DNA of 64,000 nucleotides from Labia minor (taxonomy: Eukaryota > Arthropoda > Insecta > Dermaptera > Spongiphoridae): the NCBI GenBank assembly GCA_963082975.1, contig OY720346.1:43253296-43317295 (forward strand). The letters run 5' to 3'. The translations under genes were made by a program, and so were the position numbers. This document shows positions 24,906 through 37,165 of the stretch, piece by piece; positions within the stretch are counted from its first letter, which is position 1, and the number at the start of each line of letters is the position of its first letter. Under the pieces are notes generated by a model. It had not been told where the DNA came from and did not search any database. It was given only the letters and a program-made list of their open reading frames with translations.

Positions 24906-24958
24906 ATAAATATATGAATGTGTTTCTTTTACTAAATATAAAATTTAAATCTTGAATG

Positions 24959-25651
24959 TTAAGATTAGTGGAAGACAAAAGTATTTAGTTACAGAGAGAA
25001 ATAGTATTAACACCCAAAATGTAGAATTCGAAAATGTAGAATAATTTAAATACGTAGGTTCTGTAATCACGAAGGATAATAATAATCGAGAAGAGTTTAA
25101 AGCGAGGCTGCAATCGTGAAACGCCTGTTATCAAGAAGTAAAGAGGCTTATCTCGTCAAAATTATTATCAAAGGGAAAAAAAATTAAAATATATAAAATA
25201 ATTATTTTTCCGGTTGTATTATATGGGTGTGACGCATGGTCTATGATCCTGAGAGACGAGAGTAGATTTAAAGTATTTGAGAATAGAATTCTTCGCAGCG
25301 TTTATGGGCCAAAGAAAGATGATGCGGAGACTGCATAACGAGGAATTGCATGATTTTTATGCATCTCCAGACATAGTTAAGGTTATAAAATCGAGAAGGC
25401 TGCGATGGGCAAGGCATGTGGGTAGAATGGGTGAGGAAAGAATGGCGACAAATATATTGGTGGGGAGACCGATTGGGAAACGTCCGTTTAGAAGACCAAG
25501 AGACGCGATGTGGACAATGTAAGAAGAAACGTGAGAGAGATGGGAGAGGGTATGAGCTGTGGCTCAGGATAGAAATACTTGGAGAAATGTGGTTACTGCG
25601 GCCCAGAACTTTCTAGTTCCGTAGAGAGGATAGATAGATAGATATAAGATT
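24959..25651 (+). pseudogene. LINE 3' fragment, free-standing, copy a
   Basis: Shifting frames give KYLVTERNSINTQNVEFE, then LYGCDAWSMILRDESRFK, NEELHDFYASPDIVKVIKSR and RLRWARHVGRMGEERMATNI, the C-terminal region after the reverse transcriptase domain. The open frame 25277-25522 is only part of it, and a deletion removes the codons between GPKKD and RRLHNEE. It ends in GATAGATAGATAGATATA, a microsatellite-type 3' tail. It is 5'-truncated, as most LINE insertions are. It is the same family as the fragments inside the Helitrons but with fewer lesions. Confidence 0.8.
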
Positions 25652-25659
25652 ATTAAATT

Positions 25660-27295
25660 ATAATTACAATTTTATATTTCTTTATGAAAACATTCAAGAG
25701 CTGAATTACATATCAATTCCATTATTGATATATTATATTTACATTTATATTTGTATATTTATTTGAATAAAAAAAAAATTGTTTAGAGATCTCAACTCTC
25801 TCTCTCTCTTGTCTAAATCAAAAGGTTAATTGTTTTATTTAATTAACGACTATTTCGTAACAGACTAACAATCTAATGAACTGCAATCTTCAAGATCATT
25901 CATGAAGAATTTTTTGCTTATAAAGTATAAATATATATATATGTGTCAAATAATATTATTACCCCAAATTCCATGAACAGAAATGTCTTTCCGATACACC
26001 TAATATATAAAATTTATTATTATTATTATTATTATTTATTATTATTATTTATTATTATTATTATTTATTATTATTATTATTTATTATTATTATTATTTAT
26101 TATTATTATTATTTATTATTATTATTATTTATTAATTTATTAATATTTATTAATTTATTAAATGAATAAATTACTGTTATGATTTTATATAATATAAAGA
26201 TTTGAGTTTTAGGGGAATATTTCTTTTTAAATTTTTACAAATAATAGTTTATTTCAAATTTCATTTTTCTACTTGTCAGCAACCCTTTTTAATTTAATTT
26301 CAAAGAATAAATAATTTAAACCAATTGAAATGTTGTAGAAAAAAAGCTTGGTAAAATATTAACTTTAATATATATATATATTCTCAAAAGCATTATAAAT
26401 TTCTTTTCAATTTTAATAAAATTATATACTCTCTTTTTTTATTTACCAACTTAATTAGTGTTTTTTTTAATTAATGTCAATTAATTTATATTCATTGTTA
26501 TTGAAAAATAAGAAAATAAACAATAAATGATTAATTAACTAATTATTATGGAAATATTGTTATTATGTTGAATACAAAATAAAAATTAAAAAAAAGTTCT
26601 AAGTGAAATTCAACGGGCGTTTTCTATTGCGTGGGTGAATGGGTTGAAAGCAACAACATCACGTATACATACGAACACCTCCCTCCCCATTCCTTATTTC
26701 AACCTCCTTTAAACTTGGATTCAACCAGCTCTATCGTTATTCCACCCTAGAGAGAGAGAGAGAGAAAGTTTAATTAGTTGACACAAGAGCATATAGTAGT
26801 CACACACTCACCCAGATATTCACTGCAACAACAACACCCTTCCTCAAATCTTATCCATGAATTACAATCTATAGAATTGTTATTCGAATGTTGTTGGTAT
26901 CATCTCATGCTTAGGATAGTAAATGAAAGAGAGAGAGAGAAGATAGAGAAAGATAGTGGGGGTATATACTTGTTCTGAAAGTGGGAGAGATACAAACATA
27001 TAGATTAAGTTAGTAAACAGATGTTTTCGTATTTAATCATCTGATTCTAATTAATAAATTAATTAATATATGTGTATGTACAAAATGATACACATAAATA
27101 TTAAAAGCAAACATTTATTTACGATAAATTTAATACTACACTATGCACGATTGTTAATGATATATAAAGTAAAAATAATCTTAAAAATAAAAAATCATAA
27201 TAAAAATAACTTGTAATCAAACACTCGGTGAAGTTTCAGGTTGAATAATATATTTGATTATACGCAATTCTAAGTAATCACGTAAAGCATATTAT
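25660..27295. other. A+T-rich stretch with ATT microsatellite and purine-rich island
   Basis: A 26630-26990 island of higher G+C contains (AG)n tracts. No gene is supported. Confidence 0.55.
26014..26150. repeat. (TTA)n microsatellite, imperfect
   Basis: TTA units interrupted by extra T at regular intervals (about every 16-20 bases). Frames through it give only Tyr/Ile/Leu runs. Confidence 0.95.
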
Positions 27296-27298
27296 AAA

Positions 27299-27812
27299 AC
27301 AGCTTATCTCTTCAAAATTATTATCAAAGGGAATCAAAATTAAAATATATAAAACAATTATTTTTCCGATTGTATTATATGGGTGTGAGGCATGGTCTAT
27401 GATCTTAGGAGATGAGAGAAGATTTAGAGTATTTGAGTATAGAATCCTTCGCAGCATTTATGGGCCAAAAAAAGATGAGGTCATCGGGGAATGGCGGAGA
27501 TTGCATAACGAGGAATTGCATGATCTTTATGCATCTCCAGATATAGTTATGGTTATAAAATCGAGAAGGCTGCGATGGGCAAGGCACGTGGCTAGAATGG
27601 GTGAGGAAAGAATGGCGAAAAATATATTGGTGGGGAGACCGATTGGGAAATCTCCGTTTAGAAGACCAAGAGACGCGATGTGGACAATGTAAGAAGAAAC
27701 GTGAGAGAGATGGGAGAGGGTAGCTGTGGCTCAGGATAGAGATACTTGGAGAATTGTGGTTACTGCGGCCCAGAACTTTCGAGTTTCGTAGAGTCATACC
27801 GATAGATATAGA
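27299..27812 (+). pseudogene. LINE 3' fragment, free-standing, copy b
   Basis: Begins within the region before LYGCEAWSMILGDERRFRVF. The longest clean frame, 27399-27692 (97 codons), continues with GPKKDEVIGEWRRLHNEELH, DLYASPDIVMVIKSRRLRW and ARHVARMGEERMAKNILVGR, then ends at a stop after the GRPIGK-type basic stretch. It is the least damaged version of this C-terminal segment in the window. The 3' tail is CGATAGATATAGATA. It lacks the reverse transcriptase and endonuclease domains, so it is inactive. Confidence 0.8.
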
Positions 27813-27814
27813 TA

Positions 27815-28133
27815 CGCATTTCGATTCTTACCCCTTTATTATAAAAACTGTTCTTATTAAAATTAATATTTTAAATTTTATTCAATATAAATCTTGACAT
27901 TTTTTTATCATAAACATATTTTTTTTTAATTAACAGGCATATCACACAAACTACATAAGTTGCAGGTCTAAGAATGCTGTGACCATGGTGTAACAAAGAA
28001 ATGCGCATAAAGAAAATATATGTAAACTCAAAACTTCATGAGAGTGTTTAATTAACATTTATTCTTATTATGTTTTACATTTATTAAGTTTTATCTAGTT
28101 TATTTTTCCTAATAAACAAAATAATACAATTAA

Positions 28134-28155
<22 letters not shown>
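27815..28155. other. A+T-rich stretch, nothing recognised
   Basis: Low-complexity A+T-rich DNA. (TA)n lies at 28137-28164. Confidence 0.6.
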
Positions 28156-28157
<2 letters not shown>

Positions 28158-28164
<7 letters not shown>

Positions 28165-28480
28165 CTTCTTCGTTGTCGATAACTTCCTAGCGGAAGTGTC
28201 GTGGCCCTAATAACTCCACAGGAGTCATAGGGTGTTCATGGGAAAATTTGACCGAAGTGATTTCCCCTTGCCTTCTTCGGTGGGGCAGCCGATGTTAAAT
28301 TGAATTAAATTAAATTAAATTAAATTTTTTTATATTTATTTTTTTATATTTATTTATTAATTTATTTATTAATTAAATAATTAATTAAATAAATATATAA
28401 TCTTGAGTTCTATGCTGGGATTCGAACTCAGGCTTCCTGTGTAGAAATCTAGTACTCTACCCACTCAGCCATGCTGCCCC
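28158..28480 (-). mobile_element. SINE-2, tRNA-headed
   Basis: On the minus strand the head reads ATGGCTGAGTGGGTAGAGTA (A-box-like), and CTGAGTTCGAATCCCAGC follows (B box and T-arm). An A+T-rich spacer with TTAAT repeats comes next, then a G+C-richer tail domain (CATCGGCTGCCCCACCGAAG ... TTCCGCTAGGAAGTTATCG), ending at a (TA)n tract. The sequence that should form the tRNA acceptor stem does not pair, so it is a SINE head rather than a working tRNA. No second full copy was seen. Confidence 0.65.
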
Positions 28481-28484
28481 TATA

Positions 28485-29595
28485 TATATATTTAAATGAT
28501 TACTAAAATTGAATTGATATAATTATTTTACTTAATTATGATAAATTAAAAGTTAATTACATTTCTTTGAATATTATCATTTTAATTAATATAATTATTT
28601 AAAAAACAATTAGAACACAATATAATAATAATGTTATATCTTTTTAATTTTTTTTAGTTAACTTTTTAATTAAAAAAATACTATTTAACTATTTAGGTAT
28701 ATGTATTTATTTCAAACACTTTGATAAGTTTTATAAAGAGTAATTTTCTTTTAATCATATGATTTTAATGTTTTGTTTTTCAAAGTTAAAAATAAAATTT
28801 CATATCAAATTGTTTTTTTTTATATTAAAATCAAAGTTTATTTGAATTATTTTATTTTTAATAATCTTGTAATTTGAATTTAATCGGATTATTGGTTTAA
28901 ACACTTCTGGATTCAATAACATACCAATCTACATATACGTTTATAATAAACAAAATATTCTAAAAAATATTTTTTTGAATATTTATTTAAACCACATTAA
29001 GGACCATGTTACTACTTTATTAGTAGTGATTAAATTTAAACTAAAGCTATTTTCTCTTTTGAAAAAATTGTATAGTTTTAATTTTTAAGTATATCTATAT
29101 TTTTTAAAAAGAAAATGGAAAATTGAAAAAGAGATACTAGGTATTTATAATATATATGTATATGGAGGTAGGAAAGAGTATACAATCTCAAAGTATAAAA
29201 GATATATATAGATATAAATATATGTATGAGTGTGTGTGATTGTCAATGGAAAATGTTTATTAAATGGAAAAAGTTATCTAATCATAAAAAAATGTGACAA
29301 TGAAATTTTTGTTAAAAAAAAAAAAAAAAAAATAAAATAAAAAAAAGTAAAAAAAGTAAAAAAAGTTTGTTGCATAATTTTTATTCATATCATCTCTCTC
29401 CCATCAAACATTCTCTATCTCTTACTCTTTCGCTATTTAATATAAACTTTATATTTTTAATTTATAATAAATATTTTTTTAAAAAAAAAATATGATAACA
29501 TATCAGATCGTAACAAAATATCTGATTGATAAATAAATAGTTTATGACTTCATTACAAAAATAAATAAATAAATAATTTTATAAAGATAAATACT
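28485..29595. other. A+T-rich stretch, nothing recognised
   Basis: Low-complexity A+T-rich DNA with a long A-run near 29313-29345. No gene is seen. Confidence 0.6.
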
Positions 29596-29597
29596 AT

Positions 29598-30138
29598 ATT
29601 AATGGTAATTATTTACAAAACGCGATTCTCCACAGATTTGGTTGAAACTTTACCTATGGATTCCTTGTTTAGTTCTAAAGAAACTTTTCTTATAAAAATT
29701 TTTTCAGTGTCTTCTAGTTTACGAGATAAAAATGATTAAAATTTGGAAATATAATGTAAATCCATTAATATTCTATTTAGCTACCATGCTTTATTATTTG
29801 GTCAGCAGAGGGCTTCACTAATTTTCACTAATATGAAAATTAAGAAATTAATTAATTAAATAATTTTTCTATTTACAAACCAAACCAAAAAAACCGAAAA
29901 TTAGTGAATAAGTGAATAATTTGTGAATTTTACTAATTAAACATTACTTAATGGCTGCACTTTTCGACGTTCATAACCAGCTAATCTTTCAAATTTAAAA
30001 AAAAATTATATATCTCCTAAACTAGAAGAAACGGGGAAAAATTTTATAAGAAAAGTTTCTTTGGAATAAATCAAGGAATCCATAGGTAAAGTTTCATCCA
30101 AATCCCTGGACATTCCCATTTTGTAAATAATTACATTA
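29598..30138. mobile_element. Repeat C, element with about 130-base inverted ends, copy 1
   Basis: The left arm has GGTAATTATTTACAAAACGC, GAAACTTTACCTATGGATTC and TCTTCTAGTTTACGAGATAA. The right arm is the inverse (AGGAATCCATAGGTAAAGTT ... TTTTGTAAATAATTAC). The interior carries GTCAGCAGAGGGCTTCACTA. A second copy is at 41055-41626. There is no coding capacity; the superfamily is unknown. Confidence 0.7.
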
Positions 30139-30139
30139 T

Positions 30140-30885
30140 TAATTTACAAACTACACTTTGTTCATATTAAAGTTGTACTCTATTATTTGCTATTTCAAGA
30201 AAAAACAAAATCATAATTGGTTTAATTAACATTGTTATAACAAAAGATTATTTTAATTAAATAATTTAAAAAAAAACTTCTTGTAGCTCTCTAAATATTC
30301 GACTTTTTTATATAATATATTTTGTTTTTATTCAATAGGAATTATTTTTTGTGATATAACATGTTTATAAATTATTTTCAAATATGTTTTAAATTTATTT
30401 AAATCTCAATTGTTCAATATTTTAATAAAATCCAAAATTAGAAGTAGTATAAAGTTGGAAACATTAATATTCACAAAAACGTGTTTCTGAACCTTTCCGT
30501 ATTCTAGGCCAAGTTTTCAATTATAATTTTCATTGCGTCCTCACTTACAATAAATCTATACAACAGTAATGATTATTATATATTTTAGATTCTGTTTTTA
30601 AATTATTTTTAAATATCTAGCTTCCAGTCAGTTAATCAGTTCTTTTAATATTCTCGCACCTCAACTTGGGAATCTAGTGCAGAGATGCGCAAACTATTGA
30701 GCGCCCCAATTTTACGTGAGGCGTGCAACTTTTTGAAATTGCTTAAAAAAAATTGTAGCAATTAATGTTTTCTAAAAAAAATAAATAATATTTTTTAAAA
30801 TTAAATGTCAACTATTCTTGTATTTATTGTTTTTTTACCGACCGACGATAGTAAGGGAGGTATTGTTTTTATTTATTATTTTAGT
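30140..30885. other. A+T-rich stretch with a repeat B scrap
   Basis: Contains an inverted 30-base scrap of repeat B at 30838-30868 (ACCGACCGACGATAGTAAGG). Otherwise nothing is recognised. Confidence 0.55.
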
Positions 30886-30887
30886 CA

Positions 30888-31389
30888 TACGAGGTGTGGC
30901 TATTAAATAACGAGACTGCTTACAAAAAATGGTTTAATTAAAAAAATTATGGTACAATCGAACTTTCCCCCTCAATATACTCCCCTCCACTCGCCACACA
31001 CCGCTTCATCCTTTTTTCCACTGCTCAAAGCAGAGTTCGAAGTCGTTTTTTGTTAGGCCTTTCAGAAGCTGCGCCGTTTTTCTTTTCACCTCTTCCATCG
31101 ACTCGAATCGGCTTCTCTTTGGTGCGGACATGACTTTCGGAAACTGGTAGAAGTCGCAGGGTGTTAGATCAGGGGAGTAAGGAGGGTGTTCCAGCACTGG
31201 AGTACCCCTAGCGGCCAAATTACGCTTAACAGAAAGTGCGTTGGCGCAGACTTTTCTCATGTTCAATTCTTCGTTTATAATTTTTCTGACGATTCCCTTA
31301 TCGGCACAACGGTGCATTTGGTTCCCGCCTACCCTCTCCTGGAGGCCGTCTGCGCGCGCAGTCTCGTTATTTAATAGCCACACCTCGTA
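30888..31389 (-). mobile_element. Mariner deletion derivative (family M2) with perfect 29-bp ends
   Basis: The ends TACGAGGTGTGGCTATTAAA and TTTAATAGCCACACCTCGTA continue inward as a perfect inverted repeat of 29 bases including the TA target. On the minus strand a frame down to 31006 joins the DNA-binding part (CADKGIVRKIINEELNMRKV) directly to the C-terminal part (HPPYSPDLTPCDFYQFPKV ... FELCFEQWKKG). The block between, with the first two catalytic Asp residues, is deleted; the third Asp, in PCDF, remains. The deletion joint is in frame. Such copies move only if a full-length relative supplies transposase. Confidence 0.85.
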
Positions 31390-32390
31390 TATTTCAAAAA
31401 AACTTCGTAACAATCATACCAAAAGGGTGAAAGGGTCCAAGTTTTTGCCTTGAAGAGAAAAGAGGCATTACAATGTTTGCTCATCTATGATCTAGTGTAA
31501 ATAGAGGAATTAAAAGAAAATTATCATTGGAAGAGCGAGCGGCATATATTCCAATGCACTGAAATGTTGATTCTTGACACATTTGGTGTAAAATAAAAAG
31601 TTTAGTCTTCTAGCTTCAAGATTGATTTCATAATTATATTATATATACATAAAGAAAATATTATATTATTATTAATATTATTATCATTATATATTATTAT
31701 ATATAAAGATAATGTTTATTTTTGATTGTTATTTTTATTACATTTTTCTTATATTATTTTGATTGAATATAAAAGTATAATATAAATAAAATAAAATTTC
31801 AATTTGAAATTAATGGAATGAAATCATAATAAATATATGTATAAACTTAAAATTGGCTTAGAACCCTAGAGCCAAAGAATAAATAAATAAATATTTCAAC
31901 AAAGCTTGCCAAAGATAAACAAATGATTATATTTACATTAGCTAATACTTTCATAATTTTTCACTCCAAATATTTATATTGAACGTTATGGAATACACAT
32001 CAGATTAATATAATACAAAATAATTATTTCATAGTTTTATACTTTTGCTATTTTTAGATAATAATTTTGTGAAAATAAGCTTCTCGTTGTTCTAAAATAA
32101 CATAAACTCTACCCTTTAGAATTCTTAATTTAAATTCCCATCAAATATTATTATCTTTGGTGAATATACATTCAAAATGTATATAAGAAATTGAGTAATT
32201 TTAAACTTCAAATTCTTCGTATTTCATTTATTTATTTTTATATTAATTATATATTGACTCGATTACTTTCTCTTACTAAATATTTAGCCATCTCAATATT
32301 CCTTTCGAGAAAAATAATTAATTAATATTATTTTAATATAAATATGTATTTTTGAAATATAATATGATTTTTTATAATACATCTTTTATA
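31390..32390. other. A+T-rich stretch, nothing recognised
   Basis: Low-complexity A+T-rich DNA. No gene or repeat copy was identified. Confidence 0.55.
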
Positions 32391-32394
32391 TATA

Positions 32395-34439
32395 TCTATA
32401 TATATAAAGGAGACTGTTTGTATGTATGTATGTATGTAATTCGTTTACTTTTTTGCTGTCATAGTTTAATATGTTAAAATGTAAGTTATTTACATTTTAA
32501 CATAAAATAGAAAATATATTATTTAAGGATTAAAGAATAAAAATAGAAAGTAAATTAGTGAATATTTTAAAAATTAGACAATTTGTGGAAATTGAAATAA
32601 CTAAGAAATGAGAGGTGGAGGGGATGAGGAGAGAGGTGAGAGTGTGTGTGAGCGGGAGAGAGAGAGATTTAAAGTTTATATATAGTTCTCCGTGTTGTTC
32701 ATTCAAGAGCCAGGCGTGGCCCACTGACTGGCGGACTCATTTTACACAATGTATATAACTAGCAATCAAAGAATTATTATAAATTTTAACTTTTTATTTT
32801 AAATTCTAATATTCAAATATCATTTCAATTAAATAATTTATTCTAAAAGTTCTCATTTTAATTAATATAATAAAATATTTAAATCATATTTAACTTAAAT
32901 TATTTTGTATTTATTCTTTCCATATTTGAATAGGTACTTCTTTTATTTTAAGGGAGGGAATTAACTATGATCTAAAAAAATTAATAAATGAACTTAATAA
33001 TAAAAAATCAAATAAATCCATTAATTTAAATTAATACTATTAATGAATGTATATATTGTTAATTTATCTTTAGTTTTATCAATACTTTTATACCGTTAAT
33101 TTTTATAAATTAATTTTTATAAATTGTCTCAAGTCTCTAACTTTGCATTTTCTCTAATTTTATTATAATTAAAAATATTCAATAAAAATCAAACAATGAA
33201 ATTAAAATATCGAAATGAAATGATCAAGAAATATTATACTCTATTATAACATATACAATACTTATAAACTATAGGCGGAGGAAATATTAGACGATATCAT
33301 TGCGGGTTCATGCCAAATCGATCAACATTAATTAAGATATTTTCATTATGACAGATATTAAAAAAACCGCGAATTCAATATCTCTGTTCACTAATTATTT
33401 GTAGACTTTAGTAAAACCTACGCATGACTCAATAGATCCGGATAAACTTTTTCAAATTTTGATCTTAAAATTTATCTTGAAGGTAGTAAAGAAAGAGTAA
33501 GATGTGGAAATCAATTGTAAAATATTAGGTGACCCAGACGACTTAAATATAATAGGAGATTCGGCAATTGCAATTACAGATAGCGAGGAAAAATTAATCG
33601 AGGTAGGAAAAGAGATGAGGTTTGAAATTAATAATGATAAATAAATATATTTAGAAACAAACAGGAGCAGTATTAACATACAAAATGTAGAATTTGAATA
33701 TGTAGAAAAATTGAATGTAATCACGAAGGATAATAATATTTGAGAAGAATTTAAATCGAAGTTGCAATCGGGAAACGCCTGTTATCATGCAGTAAAGAGG
33801 CTTATCTCATCAAAATTATTATAAAAGGGAATGAAAATTAAAATATATAAAACAATTATTTTGTCTGTTGTATTATATGAGTATTAGACATGGTCTATGA
33901 TCTTTGGAGATGAGAGTGGATTCAGAGAATAGGATTCTCCCCAGCATTTATGGGCCAAAGAAAGATGAGTACATCAGGGAATGACGTACGAGAGATGGAA
34001 CAGAGGCTCACGATAAGGACACTTGGAGAAATGTGGTTGTAGCTGCCAAGAACTTTCGAGTACCGTTGAGCCACGCATGGTCTATGACCCTGGGAGATGA
34101 GAGTAGATTCAGATTATTCTTTCCAGCATTTATTGGCCAAAGAAAGATGAGGTCACCGGGGACACTTGGAGAAATGTGGTTGTAGCTGCCAAGAACTTTC
34201 GAGTAGATAGATATAACATATTCAATAATAATATATATAATTAATTTACTAAATAAATTAAAATATATTTTAAATAATCACACAATAAGAAATGAATGTT
34301 TTATGTTATACATTGTTTGAAACAAAATGGATGAAAACCTTTTACTACTTTCAACCAAATACTATGTACCACTCGGGGGTACAGGGGGCGGAGCCCCCGT
34401 CTAGATGTGAAGAGCGACGAAGGAGCTCTGAGCAGCTAG
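32395..34439 (+). mobile_element. Non-autonomous Helitron, copy 2, variant 5' end
   Basis: The 5' end TCTATATATATAAAGGAGAC, after A, is followed by a (GTAT)n run and differs from copies 1, 3 and 4. From about 32665 (AGTTCTCCGTGTTGTTCATT) it joins the shared body. The 3' hairpin carries two changes (GAGCGACGAAGGAGCTC) and is followed by TGAGCAGCTAG and T. It contains a LINE fragment (33273-34216) whose C-terminal part is partly duplicated. It may be a recombinant of two Helitron subfamilies. Confidence 0.8.
33273..34216 (+). pseudogene. LINE fragment in Helitron copy 2, with internal duplication
   Basis: The reverse transcriptase remnant starts at GGCGGAGGAAATATTAGACG. The catalytic loop corresponding to YADD reads DPDD. 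The segment CATGGTCTATGA...CAAGAACTTTCGAGT occurs twice, at about 33889-34065 and 34076-34204, each with different internal losses. The GATA tail is reduced to GTAGATAGATATA. It is heavily decayed. Confidence 0.7.
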
Positions 34440-35660
34440 TTGTATATAAATTAAAATATGAATTGCATGAGGGAAGATGGATTAAGAGTAAACACAAAAT
34501 TTCATTAATAAAGATAATAATTACTATTAGTTAACTACACAATTATAAAATAAATAACAAATAAATCATATTTAACACATAGTAACAATAACAATCAAAT
34601 TTAATAAATTAATTATTCATCATTAATAAAAAAAAAAGAAATTTGGTGTGTGTAGGTATGTTATCTTAAAAGGTATATATGAACAGTTGTAGAAATATCT
34701 GTTGGTGGTTGGTGTACTTTAGAATTATTATTGCAAGTATGCAAGGGGTATGATTCACTGTTTATGAAGTGAACAAGTATAGGGTGGGAGGGATGGGGGA
34801 AAGGATGAGAGGGTGTGTTTGAATATGGTCGTAACTTAGGTATCCGTTAGTGGAATGAGAAGAGGAGGGATGGCGGTGGTTAAGGCGGATCTAGGCTCTC
34901 CCCCACCCCTCTTCCCGCTATGCCAGCTACAACCTCCACCTCAAACCATTTGAACTTAGGATTCCCAGAAGCCGATAATTTATTAAACTCTCTCGCTCTA
35001 TCTCTACAAACACCCTTGGCTCGCTTTCTAAAAGTATATATCTATATATATAAGGGTCCTCTTATATACATCAGGCACCTTCCACGAAGAAATATCTAAT
35101 TTAATAATAAAGAATAATATTATATTTTTTAAATATATATAGTACATAGAGAGAGAGGGAAAGAGATAAAGTATATATATAAAATTAAAAATGTATAAAG
35201 ATCGATTGAATAGGAATTTTTATAAACTGTATATATAATAATAATAAATAGATCTATCACACTTCACAGTTGACTATTAAAATTTTTTGAATTTATGGTT
35301 GAAAAAATCAAATAATTTTATTCCCTCTCTAATACGTTTCTATTCACAATCTATTTTAATTAAACAATTATACTTGATCTTATTGAATATGATTAATAAT
35401 ATCATTATATATACACGAGAGTCATTGAATAAGTAAAGATACAAATTCTATTCAATGAATGTGTACAATCTTTTCAGGGGTGTTAGTTGGCAATCTTGGG
35501 ATATGCTCCGATCAGCTCCCAGATCATTTTATGACAACATAACCTCAAAATTTTCAGTTCACCATGGCAATACCACTTGAAGATTGCATCTTAGAAGCTC
35601 TGTCATTAGATTTGTAGAAGAAGGTGAAAATGAAGCCAAGTGAAATTTTTTCTAGAATGT
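34440..35660. other. Stretch with a G+C-richer island, no gene
   Basis: 34640-35050 has GGTGGGAGGG and CCACCCC-type tracts and is less A+T-rich. Short frames show no domain. Confidence 0.5.
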
Positions 35661-35673
35661 TAATACACTACAG

Positions 35674-35972
35674 CAGAGGTTCTTAAACTGTGGTCCGCGG
35701 ACCCCTGGGGGTCCGCGAAGCCTTTAATAGGGGTCCGCAAAGCTGAATTTTCTTTCTTCAATATTATAATTTCTAATAAAATGTGTTCTACAATATGCAA
35801 AAAAATCGTTATTCACCAATCACTGTTAGGAATATTCATCATATATCCTTGTTCTTATGAGATCGTAAGCCAGAAAGTAACTAATAAAATGACGTAAAGT
35901 ATGGGATGGGGTCCGTCAATTAAAATTTTTTCAAGTGGGGGTTCGCGGAGTACATAAGTTTAAGAACCTCTG
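35674..35972 (-). mobile_element. hAT (Buster-type) MITE, 299 bp, derived from the 52-kb hAT
   Basis: The terminal inverted repeats CAGAGGTTCTTAAACT match over 16 bases and are flanked by a perfect 8-bp duplication, CACTACAG (35666-35673 and 35973-35980). The interior from TTCTTTCTTCAATATTATAA to GTACATAAG is the left subterminal region of the hAT at 52155-55481 in opposite orientation. The first 70 bases match that hAT's other end (GGTCCGCGGACCCC). It is therefore an internal-deletion derivative without transposase. Confidence 0.92.
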
Positions 35973-35980
35973 CACTACAG

Positions 35981-37165
35981 TAATAGTTGTATGAACCGTG
36001 TGAATTTACAGGTTGATTGGTTTAAAAGTGGCTTTAGGGGATGAACCCCTAAGCAGTGCAAAAGTGGCTTCGGAATAAATCAAAATAATCGTTTACCAAG
36101 GGAATTAGGAAGCTGGAAGAAAGATGGAAAAATTTAATAACTGTGTGTGTGGGGGGGGGAGATGATTATTATATATAATATATTGAATATTTTTTTAATT
36201 TAAATTTTTTTAAGGTTATTATGATATATATAAATGAAAAATATGCAATTTATTATTGATTGTAATGATAATCATGATTAATTTAATATAATGAACGCTG
36301 GAAATGTAATTAAAGAATTAAGATCATAATAGAAAAAAGACATGACATATATATATATGCGTATGTAGTTTAATGAAAAAAAACAGGAAAATTCCCTTTT
36401 AAGAAAATTAAAAAATTACATAACCAAAGATGAAAAAAATCGTATGAAATATTATAATAATTTAATTTATGATATAATGGTAATGTATATATTTAATAGG
36501 GTATATTAAATAAATAACATAACAAATTTATGTAATGTATTGAATTATTTCTACCTACTTAATCAAATATATATATTCATTATATATATGTGTATAATAT
36601 TTAAAAAAAATATTAGTAAATATTTATAAGGTTTTTCATTAACAAAAAATTGGATAATTGAAATTTGATGTACCCATCTTTCTAATGGACAATTATAAAA
36701 ATATTATCAATTATTTATTAAACATTCACTTTACTTAATTAATTTTTAAATTTATATACTCTATATTTGAGTATAAAATATTTTGTAAACATGTAAATAA
36801 AACTACATAATAATTATAATAATAACAATAATAAGATAATACTATAAACTTGTAATATTTGATCAAGAATTATTTATTTATTCTATTTTTTTTATTGTTT
36901 TATATTTTAAGCATATTTATTTAATTTTTTTTATAGTTTTTTGTAAATGTGGCAAACAGGGGTGAGAGAAATGAGAGATGGGAGGAATGGAAGAGAAAGA
37001 AAATAAATGGTGTACAGAAGACATAAGACAATAAGAACTTTGCAAACTTACTTATGAGAAAGAAGTTAAAGAGAAAAGGACAGAGAAAGAGAGAGTATAC
37101 ATCTTAATGTCTATAAAAATGTATGTATGTATATTTGGTAACCAAATAATATATAGTATATGAAA
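35981..37165. other. A+T-rich stretch, nothing recognised
   Basis: Low-complexity DNA with a purine-rich island at about 36950-37110. No gene is seen. Confidence 0.55.

Noticed and set aside
25943-26143. 66-codon Tyr/Ile/Leu frame
   Set aside because: Product of the TTA microsatellite.
28404-28480. Functional tRNA gene on the minus strand
   Set aside because: A and B boxes are good, but the acceptor stem cannot pair and the sequence runs into a SINE body.
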